Shown here: in pieces, positions 52,285-60,746 of the stretch
Numbering within the stretch: the stretch's first letter is position 1
How the letters are laid out: the number at the start of each line of letters is the position of its first letter
Source of the DNA: OLB6 sp964620125
GTDB lineage: Bacteria; Bacteroidota; Ignavibacteria; Kapaibacteriales; Kapaibacteriaceae
Direction of reading: 5' to 3'
Length of the DNA: 64,000 nucleotides
NCBI GenBank assembly: GCA_964620125.1
Contig: CAZUGQ010000017.1
Coordinates: forward strand, 1 to 64,000
Program-made: the position numbers and the translations under genes
The notes under the pieces: model-generated
Told to the model about the DNA's origin: nothing
Databases searched by the model: none
What the model saw: the letters and a program-made list of their open reading frames with translations, nothing else

Positions 52285-53637
52285 CTAGCGAAGCTCTTCT
52301 TCCTTCAGTTCTCGCTTCCACACTTCCTTGCCCTCTTTGTCCATGCAGCGCAGTGTGAGCACGCGGTTTTTGCGTTTACCACTTACGGTGAGTAGACCAA
52401 AGTTGTGCTGACCATATGCAGTGCCAGCAACGCGGTACTCATTCGTTTGATTGGCAATCCCGGTGTTTGAACCTGCGGTTAATGAGGACGACGTGAACTC
52501 GTACAACGGGTACGTACCCGGACGCTCGAGTTTGCTTAGCTCAGCGGCGTGTATATCGCCACTCACAAACAACACTCCCTTGATGTTGTTTCGGGTAATG
52601 GCGTCCAGGATGAGTTGCCTTTCCATTGGATGATGGCTGAAGGATTCTTTCGTTGTGTCGGAAGTAAGGAACTGCGACCCGATGGCAATGATCTTGAACG
52701 TTGCGTTCGATGAAGCAAGACCATCAATCAGCCACTGTACCTGCTCCATGCCAAGAATACCAGGCTGCCCTTCCTTTCTCCGTTCTGGCGACCGATAGTA
52801 ACGGTCGTCCATCATGAACACCTGCACGTCGAGCATATCGAACGATCCCATGATGCCCTGCATGCGATGTGTTCCGTACGTGGGGTTGGCCCAAAAGAGC
52901 TTATGCATTTCCAATGCTATATCCTTGCCCCACCAACCACGATTGCTGTTGTTCGGACCAAAGTCGTGATCATCCCAAATAGCATAGTGGGCTGTGGAAG
53001 CAAGCAGGGGTTGAAGCTCCGGCAGTGCTCGCGTGTGTGAGTATCGCCTGAGCATTCCCGTGCGTGAATTCCAATCGGGCTCTCGGAGGTATGTGTTGTC
53101 TCCCAACCATAACATCACATCGGGTTTCGATTTGTAAAGTGCTGTTAGAATCTCATAGTCGCTACCATAGCCCCTTTCCTTTCCATCCTTATCGAACCGC
53201 TCAAAACCAGGTTCGTTTACATAGAAACAGGAACCGATGGCCATGGTCCAGCTTGGCAGATCGTCGCCACGCCAGTTCCATATTGGCTGGGTCTTAAATG
53301 TTGTTGGGTAGCTGAAGGCAAGGGGTTCGTTGTTAACGAGTACCTGATACTCATAGGTGCGTCCGGGCTCCACGGTATCGGCAACCAGTATCGCAGTGTT
53401 GCCATACTCCGGCGATGTTGTCCTGGTGAGTGTGCTCTTCCACTGCGCTGTGGAACCTTGCTCCCTGTACCGAACAAAAACGTTGGTAGGTGCCTTTGTC
53501 TGAACCCAAATCCTGGCTTCGCGCATGTCTACATGCCCTACCATGGGGCCGGCGGCAAGACCTTGACTGCGAAGAGGGGCGGTTGTACAGACGACTGCCA
53601 AGACACAAAACAGTACTGCATGCACTCGCTGATGCAT
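52285..53637 (-). CDS. phoD: PhoD-like secreted phosphatase/phosphodiesterase
   Basis: 450 residues. A signal peptide (to about 26) precedes an N-terminal Ig-like domain and the PhoD metallophosphatase core: WLGDNTYLRE (about 165), WDDHDFGPNN (about 217), VFMMDDRYYR and SGDIHAAE, which carry metal ligands. PhoD enzymes remove phosphate from nucleotides, teichoic acids and other phosphodiesters outside the cell. ATG 53637 with GGGAG upstream, 2 nt after the AMP nucleosidase stop. Last of a three-gene operon for nucleotide/phosphate use. Confidence 0.88.
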   Translation of the reverse strand: MHQRVHAVLFCVLAVVCTTAPLRSQGLAAGPMVGHVDMREARIWVQTKAPTNVFVRYREQGSTAQWKSTLTRTTSPEYGNTAILVADTVEPGRTYEYQVLVNNEPLAFSYPTTFKTQPIWNWRGDDLPSWTMAIGSCFYVNEPGFERFDKDGKERGYGSDYEILTALYKSKPDVMLWLGDNTYLREPDWNSRTGMLRRYSHTRALPELQPLLASTAHYAIWDDHDFGPNNSNRGWWGKDIALEMHKLFWANPTYGTHRMQGIMGSFDMLDVQVFMMDDRYYRSPERRKEGQPGILGMEQVQWLIDGLASSNATFKIIAIGSQFLTSDTTKESFSHHPMERQLILDAITRNNIKGVLFVSGDIHAAELSKLERPGTYPLYEFTSSSLTAGSNTGIANQTNEYRVAGTAYGQHNFGLLTVSGKRKNRVLTLRCMDKEGKEVWKRELKEEELR

Positions 53638-53639
53638 CG

Positions 53640-54416
53640 TTACTCCCACCGTAGGTGTTTGATTTCTTCGCCCTGTTGTCCGATGTGCGTCATGGCATCG
53701 ATACCGATGTCAAGATGCAACTGTGCCCATGTTTCTGTAACCACACGGTCGCTACTCTCCGTTTTCACACCTTCGGGCATGATGGGTACGTCGCTCACTA
53801 ACAGCAGTGCCCCACGTGGTATCCCGTTCTTGTGGCCAACAATGAAGATGGTGGCCGTTTCCATGTCTATGGCCAAACAGCTCAGGTTGCGCAGTCGTTG
53901 TTTGAAGTCCATGTCCCACTCCCACACTCGGCGGTTGGTGGTATACACAACACCTGTGCGATACTCCTGGCCTCGCAGCAGAACCTTGTCGGAAACAAAC
54001 TTGTGAATCTTGAACGACGGCAAAGCGGGTACTTCGGGTGGAAAGTAATCGTTACTTGTTCCATCACCTCGAATAGCGGCAATGGGCAGGATAAAGTGGC
54101 CAATGGTTGTGCTGTCCTTCAGTCCGCCACACTTACCAAGAAACAAAACTCCTTTCGGCATTCGTGCAACGAGTAGATCCATGATGAGTGCAGCGTTCGG
54201 CGAGCCGATGCCATAGTTGATGATGCTCAAACCATCGGCGTTGGTAGCTGCCTGCATGGGCCTGTCTATGCCGGCGATGGGTACACCGAACCGATCGGCG
54301 AATGCATGCACATAGGAACGGAAGTTGGTAACAAGAATGTAGTCACCAAAGTGTTCGACTGGCATACCTGTATACCGAGGTAGCCAGTTTGTAGCGATGT
54401 CGAGTTTTGTTTCCAC
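53640..54416 (-). CDS. amn: AMP nucleosidase, Bacteroidota type
   Basis: 258 residues, the short form found in Bacteroidota and relatives. GVLFLGKCGGLKDSTTIGHFI and AIDMETATIFIVGHKNGIPRGALLLVSD (ends) are the nucleoside phosphorylase-fold active site, with the Asp-Met-Glu motif that holds the ribose. It cuts AMP into adenine and ribose 5-phosphate. It has no signal peptide and acts in the cytoplasm. It shares one nucleotide with the upstream NPP stop and is 2 nt from PhoD, so the three are co-translated. Confidence 0.9.
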   Translation of the reverse strand: METKLDIATNWLPRYTGMPVEHFGDYILVTNFRSYVHAFADRFGVPIAGIDRPMQAATNADGLSIINYGIGSPNAALIMDLLVARMPKGVLFLGKCGGLKDSTTIGHFILPIAAIRGDGTSNDYFPPEVPALPSFKIHKFVSDKVLLRGQEYRTGVVYTTNRRVWEWDMDFKQRLRNLSCLAIDMETATIFIVGHKNGIPRGALLLVSDVPIMPEGVKTESSDRVVTETWAQLHLDIGIDAMTHIGQQGEEIKHLRWE

Positions 54417-55615
54417 TATCGTATTACATCCTTAATGCGACTGCCGTTGCCGTTGTTGCTGCCGGGCATAACACCCACAAGGCGACATACGATGTTGTAC
54501 ACATCAACGGCATTCAATTCGGCAATCACTCCTGGTTGAATGCTACGTCCAGCGGCAACGAAGATACCGTGCATGTCCGGGTTGGAGTTATGATAGCCGT
54601 GATTGCCGGATCCTGGTTTCCACTGGGACCGTGATGTATACAGATCATACCCCATGGATGCTTGAATGTAGAGATCGGGTGTTCTATTCCCACTGCCGAG
54701 ATGCCAGGTGGAGTCTAGATCGACCGTTGCCGTTGCCTTGGCACGGATACCAGAGCTGTTGATTCGCTGTGCCACCATGCGTGCCTGTTCTTGGGTATAT
54801 CCATACACTAGCATGTTTGGGTTGGACTCGATAACAACAAGCTTTGCAGTGTCGCCAAGAAGTGCAAGGTCGAACCGAACATCTTCGGGCTGTGGTGGGA
54901 GTATAGACGTCATCCCATGATCTGATACAATCACCACGGCCGTTGAGTCTCGGATACCACGCACTTCCAAGCCCCCTACCAACGCGCCTACGATGCTGTC
55001 TGCTGTTAGCAATGCCTGATCGATCTCCGGTGCATCCGGTCCATATCGATGACCAACGTCGTCCCGTACCTCGAAAAATGATACGATGAGGGAAGGGGGC
55101 TCTGGCAACGTGGTCCATGCAAGGATGCTGTCGATGCGAGCACGATAGTCTCGCGACGGAGAGTACGGAATGCTACGGCTTGGCAAGAGGCCACCAATGG
55201 GCGTTTGGGAGCCGGGCCAGAAGTATGTGAAGGCTCTTTTGTTCTGGCGTTCGGCTGTTATCCAAACAGGTTCAGACAGCCACCACATTGGTTCTGTTCT
55301 GCTCATGCCAAAGGTATCGTTTAAGGCTCGGTCAAAGAAACGGTTGTCCAATATGCCATTCTGTGCTGGCCAGCATCCTGTTGCAATGGCCCAGTGATTC
55401 GGAAAGGTCTTGGTAGGATTTACAGGCACAAGGTGTTTTGCTCTGCATCCAGTGGCAACGAGGCTTTTGAATGGACCATCTGGCAGGCGTTCCAAATAGT
55501 CGTGCCGAAATCCATCGAAGGAGATCAGGATTGTGTAGTGGTGACCAGGTAGTGCTTGGGCACTGGTTAGTAAAACCAGTGCCCAAACAACAAGTCGGCG
55601 AATGAATGTTAGCAT
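54416..55615 (-). CDS. ectonucleotide pyrophosphatase/phosphodiesterase (NPP family)
   Basis: 399 residues. A signal peptide (to about 22) is followed by the alkaline-phosphatase superfamily core: FDGFRHDYL (metal), TKTFPNHWAIATG (catalytic Thr), DVGHRYGPDAPE, SDHGMT and the C-terminal GNHGYHN with a metal His. NPPs split nucleotide pyrophosphates and phosphodiesters outside the cytoplasm, giving AMP that the next gene can use after uptake. A perfect 13-bp hairpin (55556-55586) lies in the signal peptide codons. First gene of the operon; upstream is the receptor remnant. Confidence 0.88.
   Translation of the reverse strand: MLTFIRRLVVWALVLLTSAQALPGHHYTILISFDGFRHDYLERLPDGPFKSLVATGCRAKHLVPVNPTKTFPNHWAIATGCWPAQNGILDNRFFDRALNDTFGMSRTEPMWWLSEPVWITAERQNKRAFTYFWPGSQTPIGGLLPSRSIPYSPSRDYRARIDSILAWTTLPEPPSLIVSFFEVRDDVGHRYGPDAPEIDQALLTADSIVGALVGGLEVRGIRDSTAVVIVSDHGMTSILPPQPEDVRFDLALLGDTAKLVVIESNPNMLVYGYTQEQARMVAQRINSSGIRAKATATVDLDSTWHLGSGNRTPDLYIQASMGYDLYTSRSQWKPGSGNHGYHNSNPDMHGIFVAAGRSIQPGVIAELNAVDVYNIVCRLVGVMPGSNNGNGSRIKDVIR
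55556..55586 (-). repeat. 13-bp perfect hairpin inside the NPP signal-peptide codons
   Basis: TTGGGCACTGGTT (55556-55568) and AACCAGTGCCCAA (55574-55586) pair perfectly around a 5-nt loop. It is about 30-60 nt into the coding sequence. Such a stem would affect early translation of the mRNA. Confidence 0.8.
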
Positions 55616-55636
55616 ACCGTCATGATCGATCTGCGA

Positions 55637-56005
55637 TCAGAATGTGTAGCGAATGCCAATCTGGATCTGGTAACGTGAGAGAAGGTCGTTGTATCCGTAC
55701 GGATCCCGCTTGTCTGCATAGCTGAAAACGGGTGTTCCACTTGCTACCTGCTGATTGTTTGGATCCTGCTTGGTAGAAGAGCGAACAAGACCTTCGAATC
55801 GAAGTAAACGGTCGCGGTTCAGGGATATGGTTTGAACACGACCCCATTCCGGGTTGAGAAGGTTAAAGAAGTTGATGATGTCTGCGCTAATATCCAGGTG
55901 ATGTCCCTAGGCAATGGGGTTCGGCAACTCTTGCAGCAGTCGTAGGTCAAACTGGTACACCGTAAGAAGCAGGATCACAGTGAGTGAGTAGCGGATTATC
56001 TTCAT
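55637..56005 (-). pseudogene. TonB-receptor remnant: signal peptide fused to barrel end, with in-frame stop
   Basis: On the minus strand a 122-codon frame starts at ATG 56005 with a signal-peptide-like MKIIRYSLTVILLLTV, goes straight into YQFDLRLLQELPNPIA, then meets TAG (55907-55909) and continues in the same frame as GHHLDISADIINFFNLLNPE through to GYNDLLSRYQIQIGIRYTF and TGA (55637-55639). The second part is the classic C-terminus of Oar-like TonB-dependent receptors. The body of the gene (normally about 800-1000 residues) is gone. This reads as a decayed receptor with an internal deletion and a nonsense mutation. Confidence 0.8.
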
Positions 56006-56128
56006 GCGTACTCTCAAGAGTTGTGAGAGAAGAACGAATGCGCGAACATCCGTATCACTGTCTCACGTTGTCTGCAAAACCCCGTTATCAGTGATTTACA
56101 TTGCGAATACATTATTCCACGGTAACCA

Positions 56129-56136
56129 TAGTTTTG
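56129..56136 (+). promoter_or_regulatory. TAGTTTTG box abutting pyrD
   Basis: TAGTTTTG fits TAnnTTTG and ends 4 nt before ATG 56141. A TTG at 56101 is 25 nt upstream, a poor fit to the usual 19-21 nt. If the box is the promoter, pyrD mRNA is leaderless or nearly so. Confidence 0.4.
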
Positions 56137-56140
56137 CGGC

Positions 56141-57295
56141 ATGACCATGTTGGAACGGCTTGCTCGGTATGAACATGCCATTCGGCCGTGGCTGGTGCGG
56201 CTACCACCACCACTGGCAACACGGGTGTTCTCGGAGGGTCGTACATGGTTTGCTCATAGGCTGCTGCAGGAACAGCCCAGTGTTCGCGAGCTGGTGAACA
56301 ACCCGGTTCAGGCTTGGAATCTTACCTTCCGCATTCCTCTTTGGAATGCTGCGGGCATGTTCAAGGATGGTCGTGGGTACGACGTTATGGGACGTCAGGG
56401 AGCTGGAGCATTCGTTGTCGGCACAACAACGGCACAACCAAGGTCGGGGAATGTGCGCAATGGCATTCGGTGGCCCTCGGCAGCATACCCGAACTCCCGC
56501 GCAGCAAGCAACTGGATGGGATTGCCCAACCCTGGCCATACGGCTGTGGCAACAACGGTGTCACGCCTGCAACGGGTAGAAGGTTGCCCAGTTGGTGCGA
56601 GCGTTAGTGCCGATCCCGGTGCTGATGAAGCTGTTGCCCTTCGCGGGCTGGTCTCCGGTATGAATGCGTACTCACTGGCCAAGGTTGATTACCTGGAGCT
56701 GAATGAGAGTTGTCCGAACGTTCCGGGCGCACATAGTGCTTCGGCACTCGACGAAGGACTGATACGACGCCTTGAGTACGTATCTGCAAAGTTCCTTGCC
56801 ACACGGCATCGCCCCCTGCCTGTTGTGGTAAAGTTCTCAACCGATCTTGATGCTGCTCAGCTGCCAACTCTGTTGGAGCTGTTGGTTTCTCTCAATTTTG
56901 ATGGAGTTGTACTCGGCAATACGTCAACCCAGTATGCAGCTCACAGACATCAGATTGCCGCTGCAGATCGCAGACTGTACGATGCATTTACCACTGAATA
57001 CGGTGGTGGAGTAAGTGGTGCCCCACTCAAACCTCGATCACTGGAGTTATGTAAGCTGGCTATGATAGAATTGCAACGGATCAAGCCGCCTCATCAATTC
57101 CACGTGATTCGTTGTGGTGGTGTGTTTACTTCGTCGGACATCCTTGCGTCGAACGAATGTGGCGTAGTGCTGCATCAGTGGTACACCGGATACTTCGAGG
57201 CGTTTGCCAGGTATGGACACGACGCCTACTTGCGCATCTCCCGCGCACTTTCCGCTGTTCGCAACGAATCCAGCCTGGCTGCAACCAGGTCATAG
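56141..57295 (+). CDS. pyrD: dihydroorotate dehydrogenase-like protein
   Basis: 384 residues, FMN-binding TIM barrel. Features: helical N-terminal region (residues 1-55, as in membrane-associated class 2 enzymes), FMN segment NAAGMFKDGRG, PRSGNVR, SNWMGLPNPG and the catalytic loop ELNESCPNVPGAHSAS near residue 190. Class 2 enzymes use Ser at that position; here it is a Cys as in class 1A. GGGVSGAPLKPRSLEL holds FMN phosphate. It oxidises dihydroorotate to orotate in pyrimidine synthesis. The mixture of length and loop makes the exact class uncertain. The 3' end overlaps a convergent gene by 70 nt. Confidence 0.83.
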   Translation: MTMLERLARYEHAIRPWLVRLPPPLATRVFSEGRTWFAHRLLQEQPSVRELVNNPVQAWNLTFRIPLWNAAGMFKDGRGYDVMGRQGAGAFVVGTTTAQPRSGNVRNGIRWPSAAYPNSRAASNWMGLPNPGHTAVATTVSRLQRVEGCPVGASVSADPGADEAVALRGLVSGMNAYSLAKVDYLELNESCPNVPGAHSASALDEGLIRRLEYVSAKFLATRHRPLPVVVKFSTDLDAAQLPTLLELLVSLNFDGVVLGNTSTQYAAHRHQIAAADRRLYDAFTTEYGGGVSGAPLKPRSLELCKLAMIELQRIKPPHQFHVIRCGGVFTSSDILASNECGVVLHQWYTGYFEAFARYGHDAYLRISRALSAVRNESSLAATRS

Positions 57296-57570
57296 AACGC
57301 TCGGAGTTCATCAGGGTCGTCGCTCAGATTGCGGAGCTTATTTCGCATGTCTGCCGGATCAAGATCATACGAGGTTGCGATACTGTCGAACATGCGAACG
57401 TACTCCAATGAGTCAGCGCTTCGGTATCGCTCGATCAGAATATCCGTGTAGGCATTCAAGAGCTTGGTATCGCTTGCCGGAGAGGAACTGAAAACTCCAA
57501 ACAGAGCCAGTACCAGCACAACCGCACCGATACCAGAAACGGCGATCAACCAACGAGATGTTCTCCTCAC
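57226..57570 (-). CDS. small membrane-anchored helical protein, unknown
   Basis: 114 residues from a GTG start. One N-terminal membrane segment (about 8-27) is followed by a charged helical region (YRSADSLEYVRMFDSIATSY, DMRNKLRNLSDDPDELRAFYD; ends given). I do not recognise it. It overlaps the end of the upstream Nudix gene by 4 nt (GTGA), which argues it is translated, and its 3' end overlaps the convergent pyrD end by 70 nt. Confidence 0.6.
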   Translation of the reverse strand: MRRTSRWLIAVSGIGAVVLVLALFGVFSSSPASDTKLLNAYTDILIERYRSADSLEYVRMFDSIATSYDLDPADMRNKLRNLSDDPDELRAFYDLVAARLDSLRTAESAREMRK

Positions 57571-58202
57571 GAATGCTCCAGATGTTCACGAACCAACCAA
57601 ACCAGCTCGCTAAGGATCATCGCTGTAGCACCCCACAGTGGCACGTGCTGGTGAACTGCCCACGAAGGCCATAACACGGGCTTGCCAAAGTAGTCTCTCT
57701 GCTCATGTCGAATGGCACGGGTGCCCACGAAGGTGAGAAGCGGTACCGTAAAGATTTCCGATACCTCATGTTCGCTTGGTACAAAGGTGCGTGGGTTGTT
57801 GATGATTCCCAACACTGGCGTTACCGCTGAGTTCGACGGTGGGATGTACAGTTGTGTGAGAGTTCCCAATACCAGCACATCATCGGGTGGTACACCGGTT
57901 TCTTCCTGTGTTTCGCGCAAGGCCGCTTCCACTACCGTTTCGTTTGCGTCAATACGTCCACCTGGAAATGAGATCTGCCCACTGTGATTGCGTAGTTCAC
58001 TGCTGCGCACCGTAAAGAGTACGTCCGGGAAGGCATGGCCTCGCGCTACGAGCGGTACAAGCACCGCACTTCTACGTGCAGTGTGCGGAGGCGGCTGCAA
58101 TCGCACCCGCATGTCGGGAACATCGGGAATCATCTCTTTATGTGCCAATGGGCCGGGAAGGGGCTCTGCAAGCCGCCGACGAAGAAATGTTTCGAGATCC
58201 AT
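57567..58202 (-). CDS. Nudix hydrolase, coenzyme A diphosphatase-like
   Basis: 211 residues. The Nudix box is intact (GGRIDANE ... REtQEETGV pattern, about residues 86-108). Segments RRSAVLVPLV, VLFTVRSSELRNHSGQISFPGG and PPSNSAVTPVLG match the CoA diphosphatase (NudL) group, which cleaves CoA to 3',5'-ADP and phosphopantetheine. I start it at ATG 58202 (MDLETFLRRRLAEP); ATG 58220 is also possible. It is divergent from murE, with about 25-42 bp between the starts. Confidence 0.85.
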   Translation of the reverse strand: MDLETFLRRRLAEPLPGPLAHKEMIPDVPDMRVRLQPPPHTARRSAVLVPLVARGHAFPDVLFTVRSSELRNHSGQISFPGGRIDANETVVEAALRETQEETGVPPDDVLVLGTLTQLYIPPSNSAVTPVLGIINNPRTFVPSEHEVSEIFTVPLLTFVGTRAIRHEQRDYFGKPVLWPSWAVHQHVPLWGATAMILSELVWLVREHLEHS

Positions 58203-58232
58203 ACGTCCAACATACACCATTGCACGGCAGAC

Positions 58233-58240
58233 TATTTTCG
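58233..58240 (+). promoter_or_regulatory. TATTTTCG box abutting murE
   Basis: TATTTTCG is a one-mismatch fit to TAnnTTTG and ends 4 nt before ATG 58245. No ribosome site is seen. It lies in the short gap between the divergent murE and Nudix genes. Confidence 0.3.
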
Positions 58241-58244
58241 CCCG

Positions 58245-59753
58245 ATGCCACGTTTGCTCTCTGCTCTTCACGTGCTGCCCGAATGGACTTGTTCGGAAGA
58301 TCCCGACGTAGAGGTGTCTGGAATAACAGATCGTTCGTCTGACGTAACACCCGGCAATCTTTTCGTAGCCATTGCAGGGACGGCCTTCGATGGCCATCGT
58401 GTGATTGCCGATGCCATCGAAGCTGGTGCAGCAGCTGTGGTGGTACAGACGTCACACAGGAACGAGATGCCATCTCATCCCCCAGTTCCTTATGTGTACG
58501 TACCCAATAGTCGGTTGGCCCTGGCCTTGCTCGCAAAGGAGCTCATGCCTGGGGTGGCAAAGGCTCTAAGTTCACTCACGTGGATTGGTGTTACCGGAAC
58601 GAATGGCAAGACTACCGTGGCAACGCTGGTGGAACAGATGCTGTTTCAAGCCGGACACCGCACGGCATTTATCGGTACCACAGGTGCCGGCTTTCGAGAT
58701 GATGCAGGGGTGCTAGCTGCAGCCGACCTGCGATACACAACTCCACATGCACAACAACTGTATACCCTGGCTGTTGAGTTTCAAAGTTGCCAGGTTACGC
58801 ATGTAGTGATGGAAGTAAGCTCTCATGCACTGCATCAACATCGTGTTGCCGGCATACCGTTTCATGTTGCATTGTTTACCAATCTTACTCGCGATCATTT
58901 AGACTACCATCGTTCCATGGAGGAGTATGCTGCAGCAAAGAAAATGTTCTTTGATGGGTTAGGTTCAGGTGCCATAGCCATCGTGAACGGTAACTCACCC
59001 GAAGCAGATTACATGCTGCGTGACTGCAAAGCCGAACGCATGTTCCAAACCATGGTGCACAATGCACACCTTGATGCGAATGGCGCGCGGTTTAGGGTGG
59101 ACGTACGTTGGCATCGTTCACACGAGAATGAAACAGCGCGATCACTCGATGTACAGTCTCCACTGCTTGGCGACTTTAACACCCACAATGTGGGATTGGC
59201 AGCCGCAGCCTGTGTGGAACTGGGCATGGAGCAACATGTTGTGGAACAGATGGTTCGAACGCTAAAACCGCCAGTCGGACGGATGGAGCGCATTCCATTA
59301 CCATCGGGCGCAACAGCAGTTATTGACTATGCGCACACACCCGACGCTTTGGAAAATGCCTTGCAAACCCTCAGGCCCCTTACCAACAGACTTATTGTGG
59401 TATTCGGGTGTGGAGGTGATAGAGACAGGGGGAAGAGACCGCAGATGGGCAGCATTGCGTCTAAACTTGCAGACGTGATCTGGCTAACATCGGACAATCC
59501 TCGGAATGAAGATCCACACAACATCATCGAAGAGATTCGGCTGGGTATCCCGAGCAGTGCCAATGTTCACGAAGAGCCCGACAGGCGGAGTGCCATCCAA
59601 GCAGCGCTGCTGCATGCTAGCCCAGGTGCAATCGTGCTCATTTCCGGTAAGGGGCATGAGCAGTACCAGGAGATAGCGGGTACGAGGGTGCCATTTTCCG
59701 ACCAAGAGGTGGTCCGGCAGAGTTCACGCAGCACAGGAGAAGGGTATTCATAG
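58245..59753 (+). CDS. murE: UDP-MurNAc-tripeptide ligase MurE (meso-DAP type)
   Basis: 502 residues. ATP loop TGTNGKTT (117-124), substrate segments TTPHA and YAHTPDALENAL, and the motif SDNPRNEDP, whose DNPR marks meso-diaminopimelate addition. MurE adds the third residue to the peptidoglycan precursor in the cytoplasm. The start at 58245 (PRLLSALHVLPEW) removes an upstream open frame that overlaps the Nudix gene. It is alone here, not in a dcw cluster. Confidence 0.93.
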   Translation: MPRLLSALHVLPEWTCSEDPDVEVSGITDRSSDVTPGNLFVAIAGTAFDGHRVIADAIEAGAAAVVVQTSHRNEMPSHPPVPYVYVPNSRLALALLAKELMPGVAKALSSLTWIGVTGTNGKTTVATLVEQMLFQAGHRTAFIGTTGAGFRDDAGVLAAADLRYTTPHAQQLYTLAVEFQSCQVTHVVMEVSSHALHQHRVAGIPFHVALFTNLTRDHLDYHRSMEEYAAAKKMFFDGLGSGAIAIVNGNSPEADYMLRDCKAERMFQTMVHNAHLDANGARFRVDVRWHRSHENETARSLDVQSPLLGDFNTHNVGLAAAACVELGMEQHVVEQMVRTLKPPVGRMERIPLPSGATAVIDYAHTPDALENALQTLRPLTNRLIVVFGCGGDRDRGKRPQMGSIASKLADVIWLTSDNPRNEDPHNIIEEIRLGIPSSANVHEEPDRRSAIQAALLHASPGAIVLISGKGHEQYQEIAGTRVPFSDQEVVRQSSRSTGEGYS

Positions 59754-59789
59754 ACCCGTTCGGGAGCTTCGTGTTGCGCCAAAATGTAC

Positions 59790-60746
59790 CTAGAACCCAC
59801 TAAGCCTGATCCCTACCTGATATACGGTGGTTTCGTGCGGGGTTAAAAAAACTAACTCGTCAAACTGATGGTCTACGGCCGCCACCACTTCAAATCGCGC
59901 GGCATACTGAAAACACACCGATAGCTCGGCCCGAGCATCAAACACAAACGAGGTTCCGGCATCATACCTGCTGGTAAAGAACGGTATGCTTAGGTATTCA
60001 AGAGTCCGAAGATGGATGTTGTCGTCAAGCATCAGCCGACCGCTTACCTGCGCTACCAAAGCCCCCTGCATACCTTTCCAGCTACCAGTGTCGCGCCCAC
60101 CGGGACTGCGGTAGTCCTCACTCACCAAATAGTAATCCAGACCTACTTCCGTTTGCACGCTGGAACCAGAAGACTCAATGCTGGCAGAAGCAATCCTTGC
60201 CGTGATACCCGTTAGAATCACTGCTCTCTTTATCGGTTGGTACGACTGGTTGGACGTATCGTCATCCGGGGGCTCGTTGTTGTCCACATCATGTTTGCAC
60301 CGGTGAAAGAATCCGGCCGTCCAGCCAAATCCTTCGTGAGCCCCCTGCAGGAGGAATTGCTCCTCCCACCGTGCTGTGCGCGGATTGAAGCCTGCTTGTG
60401 CATACGGACTTGCCGTGAGCTCCTGGTGTGCAGCAAACAGGAACCGAAGGTATGGTGTAAACTGCCACAGGTTGAACACCTCATGTGTTCGGAGTTGCCA
60501 CGCCTGGTCGTCCTGATAGGAGCCCCAACCCCGATAGAATTCAAGGCCAGCAGAGAAACTTGCTAGTGCGCCAACGTTCACGGTGGTATCTGTGCGCGGC
60601 ATGAGGACTACCGAACGCGACGGGCGGAACTGTGCGTGCAGTGTTGAAGAGGCAAGAAGGACTACAAAGGCAAAAAGTCCCGCGATGGGGACTCTTGGTA
60701 GGGGGCTGTGAAAGGCCTCGAGACTATTCCGATTCCATCTGTGCAC
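59790..60746 (-). CDS. outer-membrane beta-barrel protein, unknown function
   Basis: 318 residues. A signal peptide (about 20-38, ending LHAQ) is followed by repeated amphipathic strands (AVNVGALASFSAGLEFYRGW-like) and ends with VGIRLSGF, typical of outer-membrane barrels. An FHRCKHDVDNN segment is noticeable. No family recognised. GTG 60746 is the first start in frame and overlaps the end of rpsU by 23 nt; no other start codon precedes the signal peptide, so the overlap seems real. It is convergent with murE. Confidence 0.65.
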   Translation of the reverse strand: MHRWNRNSLEAFHSPLPRVPIAGLFAFVVLLASSTLHAQFRPSRSVVLMPRTDTTVNVGALASFSAGLEFYRGWGSYQDDQAWQLRTHEVFNLWQFTPYLRFLFAAHQELTASPYAQAGFNPRTARWEEQFLLQGAHEGFGWTAGFFHRCKHDVDNNEPPDDDTSNQSYQPIKRAVILTGITARIASASIESSGSSVQTEVGLDYYLVSEDYRSPGGRDTGSWKGMQGALVAQVSGRLMLDDNIHLRTLEYLSIPFFTSRYDAGTSFVFDARAELSVCFQYAARFEVVAAVDHQFDELVFLTPHETTVYQVGIRLSGF

